In this document: positions 6,023 to 13,024 of the stretch, piece after piece
Numbering within the stretch: the first letter of the stretch is position 1
How the letters are laid out: each line of letters starts with the position of its first letter
Assembly (NCBI GenBank): GCA_051005235.1
Contig: JBPCJO010000085.1
Span: 1-20,630 of the forward strand
Source: JALQXV01 sp051005235
Lineage (GTDB): Bacteria > Patescibacteriota > Saccharimonadia > Saccharimonadales > 2-12-FULL-41-12
DNA length: 20,630 nucleotides
Direction of reading: 5' to 3'
The notes under the pieces: generated by a model
Databases searched by the model: none
Told to the model about the DNA's origin: nothing
The model's input: the letters and a program-made list of their open reading frames with translations, nothing else
Translations under genes and position numbers: made by a program

Positions 6023-8647
6023 CTATTTACGCTTCTTATTCTTAGCTTTTTTCTTGTTTTGGCGTTGTGCTTTGCGAGCTTTCTTGCGCTTTTCGACAGC
6101 TTTACCGGCTTCTGCTTTTTCGACGATGTCTGTTTTTACCTTAAAATCTTCTTCGTTAAAATCGGCAGCATCGATAATCTTATCGGCGTTGCTGACCGAA
6201 CTGCGGGCAGCTCGGGTAAGCTCAGTTTCGACAGCTTGATGTAAGTGCGATTCATCGATTGGACGGGCATGGAACAAAGATTTAACGACTTCGTGGCGTA
6301 AGGAACGTTGCATGTCTTCGAATATACGCTGCGATTGCCGGCGGTACTCTACTAACGGATCGCGCTGGCCAACACCAACCCAACGGATACCTTCACGTAA
6401 GTGGTCCATGGTTTCGAGGTGTTGCATCCAATAATTATCGAGTGTTTGCATGTAAATATCGCGTTCGATTTTGCGCAGTACTTCGGAGCCGAACCGTTGT
6501 TCTTGTTCTTTGTATAATTCTTCGGCGGCTTTGACTAATTCTTTCTCAAAACTATGAGTCGGCGAGTCAAATAACTTGTCGAGGGTTTTGTCGTCAAACG
6601 GAAAAACGTGCTTGAGCATATCTTCGTACTTTTCGGTGGTGGCGTGTGGTGAGTGAGCCAGATCTTTTGCCTCGGAACGAATAAATTCGCTGACGCGCTT
6701 GCTAATATCGGCTTGGCGTAAGATTTCGTTACGCATACTATAGGTGGCCTTACGATGACGGTTCATAACATCGTCGTACTTAACGACGTCTTTACGGGCG
6801 TCATAGTTAAAGCCTTCGACCTTCTTTTGGGAGCCTTCCAGGTTTTTACTGATGAAACGGTTTTCGATTGGCGTTTCGTCGTCGACTTTAAGCCGGTCCA
6901 TCACCTTGATGATGCGGTCACCACCGAAAATACGCATCAGGTCATCTTCGCAACTGACAAAAAACTGAGTTTGACCGGGGTCGCCTTGGCGTCCGGCACG
7001 GCCACGCAGCTGATTGTCTATACGGCGGCTTTCGTGGCGTTCGCTGCCCAAAACGAACAACCCGCCGGCTTTTTTAGCAGCCGCGTCGAGCACAATGTCG
7101 GTACCACGACCAGCGATGTTCGTCGCCAACGTTACAGCACCTTTGTGGCCGGCTTTGGCAATAATAGCGGCCTCTTTTTCGTTGTTTTTAGCATTCAAAA
7201 TCTGGTGAGGAATACCGGCTTTCTTAAGGGCAGCGCCCAACCGCTCGTTCTTAGCGATTGATACACTACCGATTAGTATTGGTTGCCCTTTTTTGTTTAA
7301 AATTTTAACTTCTTTAATAATGGCTGCAAACTTGCCCTTTTCGGTTTTATAAATGCGGTCCGAACGGTCAACGCGGGCCAAAACACGGTTTGGCGGAATC
7401 TCGATGACATCGAGCTTATAAACCTGGTGGAACTCCTCGGCCTCCGTCGTTGCCGTTCCGGTCATGCCCGACAATTTGTTATACAAGCGAAAGTAGTTCT
7501 GAAAGCTAATCGTTGCCAATGTCATCGACTCATCTTGAATTTCGACAGCTTCTTTAGCTTCGATAGCTTGGTGCAGCCCTTCGTTATAGCGACGCCCTTT
7601 AAGCAGACGGCCGGTAAACTCATCGACAATCACTACTTCGCCGTCTTTGGTAACCACATAGTCTTTGTCGCGCTTAAATAAGGCCTGGGCCTTTAGTGCT
7701 TGCTCGAGGTGATATAGCGTCCGGATATTGTCTGAGGCGTATAAATTGGTAATCCCAAGAATTTTCTCGATCTCGTCGATGCCGGGCTCGGTTAGTGTGG
7801 CTGCTTTACGCTTTTCGTCAACTTCAAAATGCTCGTCTTTTTTTAGTTGGCGAACGACTTTAGCGAACTGCAAATAAGCAGTCCCGCTGGCAGTCGAAGG
7901 AGCCGAAATAATCAGTGGCGTGCGGGCTTCGTCGACCAAAATAGAATCAACCTCGTCAACGATAGCAAAGTTGAGTTCGCGCTGGCGTAACTGCTCTGTC
8001 TCGCGGACCATGTTGTCACGCAAGTAATCGAAGCCGAACTCGTTGTTGGTACCGTAGGTAATGTCGGAATTGTAAGCTTCTTGGCGGGTACAGGGCTTAA
8101 GACGCTTCATACGGGGATCTTCGTGGTCATCATTTTTATAGTTTGGATCAAATATAAATGACTGGTCGCCAATAATAACCCCAGTACTCAAGCCAAGCCA
8201 GTGATAAACCTCGCCCATCCAGCTGGCATCACGCTGCGCCAGGTAGTCGTTGACGGTCACCACATGAACACCTTTGCCGCTCAGCGCATTAAGGTACACC
8301 GGCGCGGTTGCCACCAGCGTCTTACCTTCACCGGTCTTCATTTCGGCAATAGAACCATCGTGCAGCGCCATACCCCCGATTAACTGCACGTCGAAGTGAC
8401 GCATTTTAAGCGTGCGGCTCGAGGCTTCGCGCACAATAGCAAAGGCATCAGGCAAAATCTTATCGAGTGACTCTTTTTTAAGTCGTTCTTTGAGCACTTC
8501 GGTTTGTTCTTTAAGCTGGACGTCCGACATCTTCTTATATTTGTCGGCCAACTTATTAATAGCACCGACGCGTTTTGTTAACTTCTTAAGGGTGCGCATC
8601 TGAGGATCACCAAGTACACGTTTGACTACTTTATTGTTCACATTCAT
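6023..8647 (-). CDS. secA: Preprotein translocase ATPase SecA
   Basis: Motor ATPase that pushes unfolded preproteins through SecYEG, 874 aa. Visible: Walker A TGEGKT (105-110), TVNDYLAQRDA, DEVD at 231-234 with VDEARTPLIIS, ITYGTNNEFGFDYLRDNM, the preprotein cross-linking region, and the helicase motif LRGRAGRQGDPG. An insertion of about 25 residues (roughly 163-190, acidic then basic) precedes AYNSDITYGT. The C-terminus lacks the Cys/His zinc and SecB-binding tail; it is instead a Lys/Arg-rich stretch of about 25 residues. ATG 8647 follows GAGGAA by 12 nt and a good promoter. First gene of secA-M16-prfB. Confidence 0.97.
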   Translation of the reverse strand: MNVNNKVVKRVLGDPQMRTLKKLTKRVGAINKLADKYKKMSDVQLKEQTEVLKERLKKESLDKILPDAFAIVREASSRTLKMRHFDVQLIGGMALHDGSIAEMKTGEGKTLVATAPVYLNALSGKGVHVVTVNDYLAQRDASWMGEVYHWLGLSTGVIIGDQSFIFDPNYKNDDHEDPRMKRLKPCTRQEAYNSDITYGTNNEFGFDYLRDNMVRETEQLRQRELNFAIVDEVDSILVDEARTPLIISAPSTASGTAYLQFAKVVRQLKKDEHFEVDEKRKAATLTEPGIDEIEKILGITNLYASDNIRTLYHLEQALKAQALFKRDKDYVVTKDGEVVIVDEFTGRLLKGRRYNEGLHQAIEAKEAVEIQDESMTLATISFQNYFRLYNKLSGMTGTATTEAEEFHQVYKLDVIEIPPNRVLARVDRSDRIYKTEKGKFAAIIKEVKILNKKGQPILIGSVSIAKNERLGAALKKAGIPHQILNAKNNEKEAAIIAKAGHKGAVTLATNIAGRGTDIVLDAAAKKAGGLFVLGSERHESRRIDNQLRGRAGRQGDPGQTQFFVSCEDDLMRIFGGDRIIKVMDRLKVDDETPIENRFISKNLEGSQKKVEGFNYDARKDVVKYDDVMNRHRKATYSMRNEILRQADISKRVSEFIRSEAKDLAHSPHATTEKYEDMLKHVFPFDDKTLDKLFDSPTHSFEKELVKAAEELYKEQEQRFGSEVLRKIERDIYMQTLDNYWMQHLETMDHLREGIRWVGVGQRDPLVEYRRQSQRIFEDMQRSLRHEVVKSLFHARPIDESHLHQAVETELTRAARSSVSNADKIIDAADFNEEDFKVKTDIVEKAEAGKAVEKRKKARKAQRQNKKKAKNKKRK

Positions 8648-8691
8648 ACAAAAATCGGATTCCTCAAGCTAGCTAGTTTTTGATAGTAACT

Positions 8692-8720
8692 ATTGTACGA
8701 CAAATTCTCAGATATTGTAA
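8692..8720 (-). promoter_or_regulatory. Vegetative promoter for secA
   Basis: TTACAA (8715-8720), a 17-nt spacer and TACAAT (8692-8697) on the minus strand, a good sigma-70-type match. The predicted leader is about 38 nt and carries GAGGAA upstream of the secA ATG. Confidence 0.65.
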
Positions 8721-8741
8721 GGTGTAACGCATAAAGTACGC

Positions 8742-8870
8742 ACTACCAACTCGTCGCAAACTCCCCCAGCTCAATACATACCTTTACTAGTACTATACCT
8801 CGGGTTCATGATAATTTAATGAAACGCAGGTATAGTACTAGTAAAGTATGGTTGGTTTGCGGGAGGTAGT
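8742..8870. repeat. Long imperfect inverted repeat between hpf and secA
   Basis: The core is a perfect 19-bp stem (8782-8800 with 8828-8846) around a 27-nt loop. One bulged base lets four more pairs form (8777-8780 with 8847-8850). Nested further out, 8756-8761 pairs with 8855-8860 (GCAAAC/GTTTGC) and 8742-8747 with 8865-8870 (ACTACC/GGTAGT). It lies between the hpf stop (8900) and the secA promoter. No U-tract follows. It could end or stabilise the hpf mRNA; a mobile-element relic is also possible. Confidence 0.65.
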
Positions 8871-8899
8871 CTGGCCGGAGGGAGTTTTGAGACGCAGAC

Positions 8900-9292
8900 C
8901 TATAGACTAGTAATGTCTGGAGTCGGCGTCGCTACGGCTTTGCGGCGAAAACGAGCAATCACGTGACGCTGTAAATGCGACGGGTCGTGGGTATTTTTGT
9001 AACGCTTTAGCTGATTTTTTAAGTTATCTTCTACTTCGTCGATGGCGGCCAGCATACTAGAAGATTTGCGATGGGCCGTAATACGCGACTTTGGGAGTTT
9101 CATGATGACTTCACATTCGTATTGGCGCTTGTCTTTTGACTTAGCCTCTTTGAGTTTAATATCTACCTGAGCCGATTCACGACTAGCGCGCGGCAAGTAT
9201 TTATGCAGCCCGCCGATCTTTTTGTCGACGTATATGTGCATGTCGTCGGTGACTTTGGTATGGATACCACTGATACGTAAATTGTTAATCAT
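8900..9292 (-). CDS. hpf: Ribosome hibernation promoting factor (HPF/RaiA family), short form
   Basis: Small ribosome-binding protein that occupies the 30S mRNA/tRNA channel in resting cells and blocks translation. In 130 aa: the usual beta-alpha-beta fold start (NNLRISGIHTKVTDDMHIYVDKKI), a basic, Lys-rich centre, and the helix with MLAAIDEVEDNLKNQLKRYK. The C-terminal dimerisation domain of long HPF is missing, replaced by about 25 basic residues (RHVIARFRRKAVATP). The start ATG is well supported by AAGGAG 7 nt upstream. The mRNA has an unusual structured leader of about 120 nt. Placement just before secA matches yvyD-secA in Bacillus. Confidence 0.92.
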   Translation of the reverse strand: MINNLRISGIHTKVTDDMHIYVDKKIGGLHKYLPRASRESAQVDIKLKEAKSKDKRQYECEVIMKLPKSRITAHRKSSSMLAAIDEVEDNLKNQLKRYKNTHDPSHLQRHVIARFRRKAVATPTPDITSL

Positions 9293-9321
9293 GAAAGAAC
9301 TCCTTATGTTTAAGCTCTGCT

Positions 9322-9419
9322 GCAGGACTTTCGCACTTTTGTGCAGGTTTCAGAGTTTATCTGAGATGAGCGCGAGAGCTTTTAAAGTCTGGGACTGTAG
9401 AAAAGTGCGAAAGTCCTGC
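9322..9419 (-). promoter_or_regulatory. Structured hpf leader closed by a 19-bp perfect stem
   Basis: Arms 9322-9340 and 9401-9419 (GCAGGACTTTCGCACTTTT and its exact complement) enclose 60 nt. Read on the minus strand, the enclosed part can form AGTC-CCA-GACT and TCAGA-TAAAC-TCTGA hairpins, giving a multibranch shape. The TATAAT at 9424-9429 places the transcript start on the first bases of the outer stem, so the mRNA 5' end would be sealed in a helix; the AAGGAG site lies about 20 nt after the stem. It could be a stability element or regulatory RNA. Its identity is unknown to me. Confidence 0.6.
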
Positions 9420-9423
9420 TTCT

Positions 9424-9429
9424 ATTATA
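9424..9429 (-). promoter_or_regulatory. -10 box (TATAAT) for hpf
   Basis: A perfect TATAAT that overlaps the TAA stop of the upstream coiled-coil gene. No convincing -35 lies 16-18 nt upstream (CCGCAC region). It sits 4 nt before the outer stem of the hpf leader. Confidence 0.5.
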
Positions 9430-9907
9430 CTCCTATTTTTGTGGTTGTGCGGCCGTTTTGCTCTAAGGCCACCAATCGATCGTAAATTTCTTTGATATCG
9501 CTTTCTATGCCGAGCACCCGACTATAGGTGTGTTTTGATAATTTGCTGGTTTCTCGCTGCTCGTGCCGTAACTCGTAAACTTCGTGCTTTAGTTCTTTAA
9601 GATGTATTTCGATCATTGCAAACCTTGTATTTACCTGCCCGAATTGAGTATCGACTTGCTCAAAGCGAACGCCGATCTGCTCAAATTGAATGTCTATCTC
9701 TTTAAACCGCTCGTTTATCTGCACAAACCGCTTGTCGATCTGTGCAAAACGTTCATCGATTTTTACAAAGTGTTCATTTATATTCGCAAACCGATTATCA
9801 ATTACTACAAAATGTTTATCGATATCTGCAAACCGGCTAATACACAGGCCGTGCAAACCCTTGATTGAGCGGTTAATATCCTTAAGCGTAAGTTCTTTTG
9901 TTACCAT
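9425..9907 (-). CDS. Coiled-coil protein of eleven tandem heptads
   Basis: Function not recognised. From ATG 9907 (160 aa), residues 26-102 are eleven uninterrupted seven-residue units of the form F-x-x-I/V-D/N-x-R/H/Q (for example FADIDKH, FVKIDER, FAQIDKR, FVQINER), encoded by 21-bp units at 9602-9832. They are followed by a more usual charged coiled coil (LKELKHEVYELRHEQRE) and a second short helix (IESDIKEIYDRLVALE). There is no signal peptide or clear membrane segment. An upstream ATG at 9931 adds eight hydrophobic residues (MVVIVLCT); neither start has a ribosome site, and I prefer MVTKELTLKDI. Likely a trimeric or tetrameric rod or adaptor. Its stop overlaps the hpf -10 box. Confidence 0.72.
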   Translation of the reverse strand: MVTKELTLKDINRSIKGLHGLCISRFADIDKHFVVIDNRFANINEHFVKIDERFAQIDKRFVQINERFKEIDIQFEQIGVRFEQVDTQFGQVNTRFAMIEIHLKELKHEVYELRHEQRETSKLSKHTYSRVLGIESDIKEIYDRLVALEQNGRTTTKIGV

Positions 9908-9993
9908 CGTGCATAGTACTATGACAACCAATTATTAAATTTTGATTAAAAAATGTTGTAGTTTTAGACCGCATTGCCTGCGCGCGCAGTGAC

Positions 9994-10015
9994 TAAGAGC
10001 CTGACCAGGCTCTTA
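9994..10015 (-). terminator. Hairpin overlapping the serS stop codon
   Basis: A perfect 9-bp stem TAAGAGCCT / AGGCTCTTA with a 4-nt loop. The serS TAA (10013-10015) is part of the stem. Flanking sequences GACCGCATT (9967-9975) and AATGCGGTC (10016-10024) can also pair outside it. No U-tract follows on the minus strand, so termination is only probable. Confidence 0.45.
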
Positions 10016-11314
10016 AATGCGGTCGCGACCGCCTAAGTACGGTCGTAGCACCTCGGGAACAATAACGTCCCCTTCGGCAGTCTGAAAATTCTCAATAATG
10101 GCAATTAGTGGACGCTGCGAAAAAGCTGTCGCGTCGTTGGTATGCGCCAACTCAACCTGGCCATTAAGACGACGGACACGGGTTTGCATCGAACGGGTTT
10201 GAAAGTCTGATATATAATCGGCGGTGTGGGTTTCGCGGTAGGCGTCTTGGCCGGGCAGCCACACATCAATATCAACGCCCTTAGCGTTGGGGCGACCAAT
10301 ATCGGCAGTACACTTCTCGAGTACCCGGTAAGGCAAACCAAGTTGCTGCATTAAGTACTCTTGGATAGCGATCATGAACAGATGTTCGTCAAGCGAGACA
10401 TCACCGGTGGTAAAACTTTCCATTTCGAGTTTATTAAACTGGTGCAATCTAAAGAAACCCTCGCTGTCTTTGCCGTAAGTACCGGCTTCGCGGCGAAAGG
10501 CAGTCGTATAGCCGATGTAGCGCTGTGGCAGATCTTTTTCGTCAAGAATTTCTTTGTAGTACATCGGTGCCATGGTGTGCTCGGCACTGGCGTTGAGCCA
10601 TAAATCTTCGTCTTCGAGTTTATAAGTTTGCTCTTGTCGGTTCAATCGGCCGGTGGCTTCAAAAATTTCTTGCTTGGCGACCGCTGGCGGTAGCAACGGC
10701 ACAAACGGTTTTGAAGAAACTTTTAGGTCATTATCAGCAATGATCTGCTTAAGTGTGTCTTCGTTACCGACGACATCCATACCAAATTGCCAGAGCGCAA
10801 ATTCCAAACGCACCAGGTCGCCTTTTAGGTACACAAAACGGGCGCCAGCGATTTTGGCACCGCGGTCTTTGTCGAGCCAGCCTTTGGCCTCGGCAATCTC
10901 GGCATGATTCTTAATTTCAAACCCAAATTCCGGCTTGTCGCCGACCGTTTTAATGACTACATTCTGGTCTTCTGTCTCGCCCACCGGCACCATGTCGAGC
11001 GGCATATTCGGCACGGTCTTCAACAGTGCCAGCCATTCTGTTTCGACACTCGTTAAATATTCCTCGCGCTCAGCCAACTCAACTTTAACTTGTTTACCTT
11101 CTTCGATGGCGGCGTGGTCTGGCTTGCCACCAGAGGCTTTCATAGTTTCGGAGATAACGTTACGTCGCTGCCGCAATTCTTCGACCGTGTGCAGTAAATC
11201 TTTACGCTCAGTATCAAGCTGTAGCAAGTGTTGTACATTAATGTCATAGCCTTTTTGCTTGGCTTTTTCTTGGACAAGCATGGGGTTGTCGCGGACGAGT
11301 TGGATATCTATCAT
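10013..11314 (-). CDS. serS: Serine--tRNA ligase
   Basis: Class II synthetase charging tRNA-Ser. In 433 aa: an N-terminal long-helix hairpin at about 25-100 that reads the tRNA variable arm, the serine-site motif as NASAEH (241-246, with Ser where the usual motif has Thr), motif 2 with FRREAGTYGKDSEGFFRLHQF (273-293), and motif 3 with Arg401 and ENFQ (AFSQRPLIAIIENFQ). All class II signatures are present. It starts 24 nt after the nuclease gene. A TATACT box ends 7 nt before the ATG, so the mRNA may be leaderless. A tRNA-Ser(CGA) gene lies about 2.7 kb away; I read no link into that. Confidence 0.96.
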   Translation of the reverse strand: MIDIQLVRDNPMLVQEKAKQKGYDINVQHLLQLDTERKDLLHTVEELRQRRNVISETMKASGGKPDHAAIEEGKQVKVELAEREEYLTSVETEWLALLKTVPNMPLDMVPVGETEDQNVVIKTVGDKPEFGFEIKNHAEIAEAKGWLDKDRGAKIAGARFVYLKGDLVRLEFALWQFGMDVVGNEDTLKQIIADNDLKVSSKPFVPLLPPAVAKQEIFEATGRLNRQEQTYKLEDEDLWLNASAEHTMAPMYYKEILDEKDLPQRYIGYTTAFRREAGTYGKDSEGFFRLHQFNKLEMESFTTGDVSLDEHLFMIAIQEYLMQQLGLPYRVLEKCTADIGRPNAKGVDIDVWLPGQDAYRETHTADYISDFQTRSMQTRVRRLNGQVELAHTNDATAFSQRPLIAIIENFQTAEGDVIVPEVLRPYLGGRDRI

Positions 11315-11321
11315 AGGTAAC

Positions 11322-11327
11322 AGTATA
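11322..11327 (-). promoter_or_regulatory. -10 box (TATACT) for serS, leaderless
   Basis: TATACT with 7 nt to the serS ATG. A transcript start at the usual distance coincides with the start codon, and no ribosome site is present. Confidence 0.5.
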
Positions 11328-11338
11328 ACCTACGGTCT

Positions 11339-12121
11339 TTATTTTTTCTGGATATGTTTGAGTGTCAGCTCGGTGCGCGACCGGGCGTAACTGCAAAATT
11401 CGCAATCGCCGCCCATTATAGCCACGCCCGTCGCTGGCATTACATCACTGTCCATACACGCCTTCATTGCCAAAATAGTCGGCTCAATCCAATCGTCTGA
11501 ACCGGTATATGAAATCACTTTGGTCCGAAACTCAACTCGGTCATTAAAGCCGTCTAGGTCGAGCCGTCCGTTGGTATATACAAAGTAGCCAGTATCGCTG
11601 ACGACAAAGCCATTTTGGCGCAGGAGCCATTGATAGACTTCCATCTGGCGCTTGTAGGTAATTTGCCAGTCGGCGTCTAGCGAGACTTCGGCGGCTTTAG
11701 CGGTAGCCTTATAGTCAACCACGATCAACTCTCCTGACGGATTAACCCAAATGTCGTCCACCGCGCCGAAGATATGCAGATTAGTAGGTTTATGTAGCGC
11801 TGTTACACCGGTAAAATTATGACGCCACTCATCGAGTTGCTCATGGACATACGGAATCGCATCAATTTTGTGTGCACTCATTAGCGGGTGTGGCTGCGCT
11901 TTGGAGCGATAGGTGTCGAACTCTTTTTTAAATAGTTCATCAATTGCCTTATTGATCTGGAACGGCGGGCCGTTTGGGCGGGTGATCTTTAGCCGCGCGT
12001 CAAGCCAAAAACAGCGTTGGCACTGAGTAAACAGTTCTATCTTGCTACGACTCAGTTTAAACGCCGTCTTCTGCCCTGGTTTATAGGGTTGTGAGCGCTC
12101 CCGCCAATAATTATTCACCAT
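11339..12121 (-). CDS. RecB/Cas4-like PD-(D/E)XK nuclease with four cysteines
   Basis: Predicted single-strand DNA nuclease of the PD-(D/E)XK superfamily, 260 aa. Active-site candidates: Asp122 (FGAVDDIWV), Asp136-Tyr-Lys138 (ELIVVDYKAT, the D/E-x-K motif) and Gln159 (KRQMEVYQW, the Gln/Tyr motif of RecB and Cas4). Cys34 and Cys37 (TQCQRCFWL) near the N-terminus and Cys240 and Cys243 (GDCEFCSYAR) near the C-terminus are placed like the iron-sulphur ligands of Cas4 and AddB, although the spacing here is CxxC...CxxC. No CRISPR array or cas gene is in the window, so a stand-alone DNA repair role is more likely than adaptation. An extended -10 ends 7 nt before the ATG. Start and frame are clear. 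Confidence 0.82.
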   Translation of the reverse strand: MVNNYWRERSQPYKPGQKTAFKLSRSKIELFTQCQRCFWLDARLKITRPNGPPFQINKAIDELFKKEFDTYRSKAQPHPLMSAHKIDAIPYVHEQLDEWRHNFTGVTALHKPTNLHIFGAVDDIWVNPSGELIVVDYKATAKAAEVSLDADWQITYKRQMEVYQWLLRQNGFVVSDTGYFVYTNGRLDLDGFNDRVEFRTKVISYTGSDDWIEPTILAMKACMDSDVMPATGVAIMGGDCEFCSYARSRTELTLKHIQKK

Positions 12122-12128
12122 TATTACT

Positions 12129-12137
12129 ATTGTAACA
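12129..12137 (-). promoter_or_regulatory. Extended -10 for the nuclease gene, leaderless
   Basis: TGT-TACAAT, with the hexamer at 12129-12134 and 7 nt to the ATG at 12121. It lies in the 21-nt gap after gene 12143-12973 and the gap's upstream edge. The -35 region (TTAGTC) is poor. Confidence 0.5.
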
Positions 12138-12142
12138 GTCTG

Positions 12143-12973
12143 TTACGCCGTGACTAAGCGATTGTCTATTTTTGATTCTAGAGTAAGTAATCTTCGACCT
12201 AATGACTTAACGGTGGCAGCTAACTCTTCCGCAGGAATACTGTCGGGGTCATGTAATTCGTCAGCTGCTGCTTCGCCTAGAAGTTCGGCAAGTTGGTTCA
12301 CTTCACTTGTCATATCCATATAAGTATCCTTTAGACGGTCTGACGTTAAGTATTGGGGGATAATGTGTCCATTACTATCTTCTATTTTTTCTACTTTAGC
12401 GGCAATCGGCAAAAGGCCTTGCACATCTAGCGGGTATTTCTCATCTACCAATTTTAAAATTTTTGAGCCATAGGCTGTTAATCGTGCATTAGCAATCACC
12501 GTGTCGAACCCGGTCCATTTCTGAGTTTCAATAAGTTCTCGTTTATCACATGACCGTAGATGTTTTATAACAACAGAATCACTACAGCCGAGTCGGTGCG
12601 ACATATAGTTTTTGAGAACATTATTGGCGCCTTCAAATACCCAGCCATCTCGACCGGCCTCATTATCAACAAACTGTAATGTCCGGTATATTGGCAGAGG
12701 TCTAGCGCTCTCCACCTCATGTTCAACAATCAAATATGGCGAGTAGGCCGCCTCAAGAACTTGGCTGCCTAAACTTGTAACAGCAAAGTTTTCCTCGATC
12801 AATTCTCTCGCTAACAAAGAGCCAATGTGTTTACTAGTAAAGGATCTATCATAAAAATACGCTTGGTAAAAATTTTGTAAATGTAACGGTTCTGGCAAGG
12901 CCGCCCATTGCAAAGCCGCCACGTCAACGCTGTTAAACTCAGGGATTTCACTCTCGGGTAATCGTGCAGTCAT
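12143..12973 (-). CDS. Unrecognised protein with winged-helix-like segments
   Basis: I do not recognise this 276-residue soluble protein. Two stretches resemble winged helix-turn-helix folds: about 38-75 (FYDRSFTSKHIGSLL, ending in FAVTSLGSQVLEAA) and about 126-175 (SDSVVIKHLRSCDKREL, then RLTAYGSKILKLV). Both end in an A/S-x-G-S-x-(I/V)-L pattern as found at the end of such domains. The last 60 residues form a Glu/Leu-rich helix pair (VNQLAELLGEAAADEL and AATVKSLGRRLLTLESKI), probably a coiled coil. It may bind DNA, or the similarity may be superficial. It lies between rsmE and the nuclease on the same strand, with its own -10 box 8 nt before the ATG and no ribosome site. Confidence 0.72.
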   Translation of the reverse strand: MTARLPESEIPEFNSVDVAALQWAALPEPLHLQNFYQAYFYDRSFTSKHIGSLLARELIEENFAVTSLGSQVLEAAYSPYLIVEHEVESARPLPIYRTLQFVDNEAGRDGWVFEGANNVLKNYMSHRLGCSDSVVIKHLRSCDKRELIETQKWTGFDTVIANARLTAYGSKILKLVDEKYPLDVQGLLPIAAKVEKIEDSNGHIIPQYLTSDRLKDTYMDMTSEVNQLAELLGEAAADELHDPDSIPAEELAATVKSLGRRLLTLESKIDNRLVTA

Positions 12974-12981
12974 CTGCGCCT

Positions 12982-12987
12982 ATCATA
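12982..12987 (-). promoter_or_regulatory. -10 box (TATGAT) for gene 12143-12973, leaderless
   Basis: TATGAT with 8 nt to the ATG at 12973, in the 51-nt gap after rsmE. No ribosome site intervenes. Confidence 0.45.
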
Positions 12988-13024
12988 AATGTTTTTAAGG
13001 CATTTGAAAATCGTTTCTGCTTTT

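Noticed and set aside
9602..9938. Long open frames on the plus strand opposite the heptad gene.
   Set aside because: They are shadows of the 21-bp repeats; the minus frame gives a regular coiled coil, the plus frames give irregular Cys/Ser-rich sequence.
11339..12121. CRISPR adaptation module, because of the Cas4-like nuclease.
   Set aside because: No direct-repeat array and no Cas1 or Cas2 sequence anywhere in the window.
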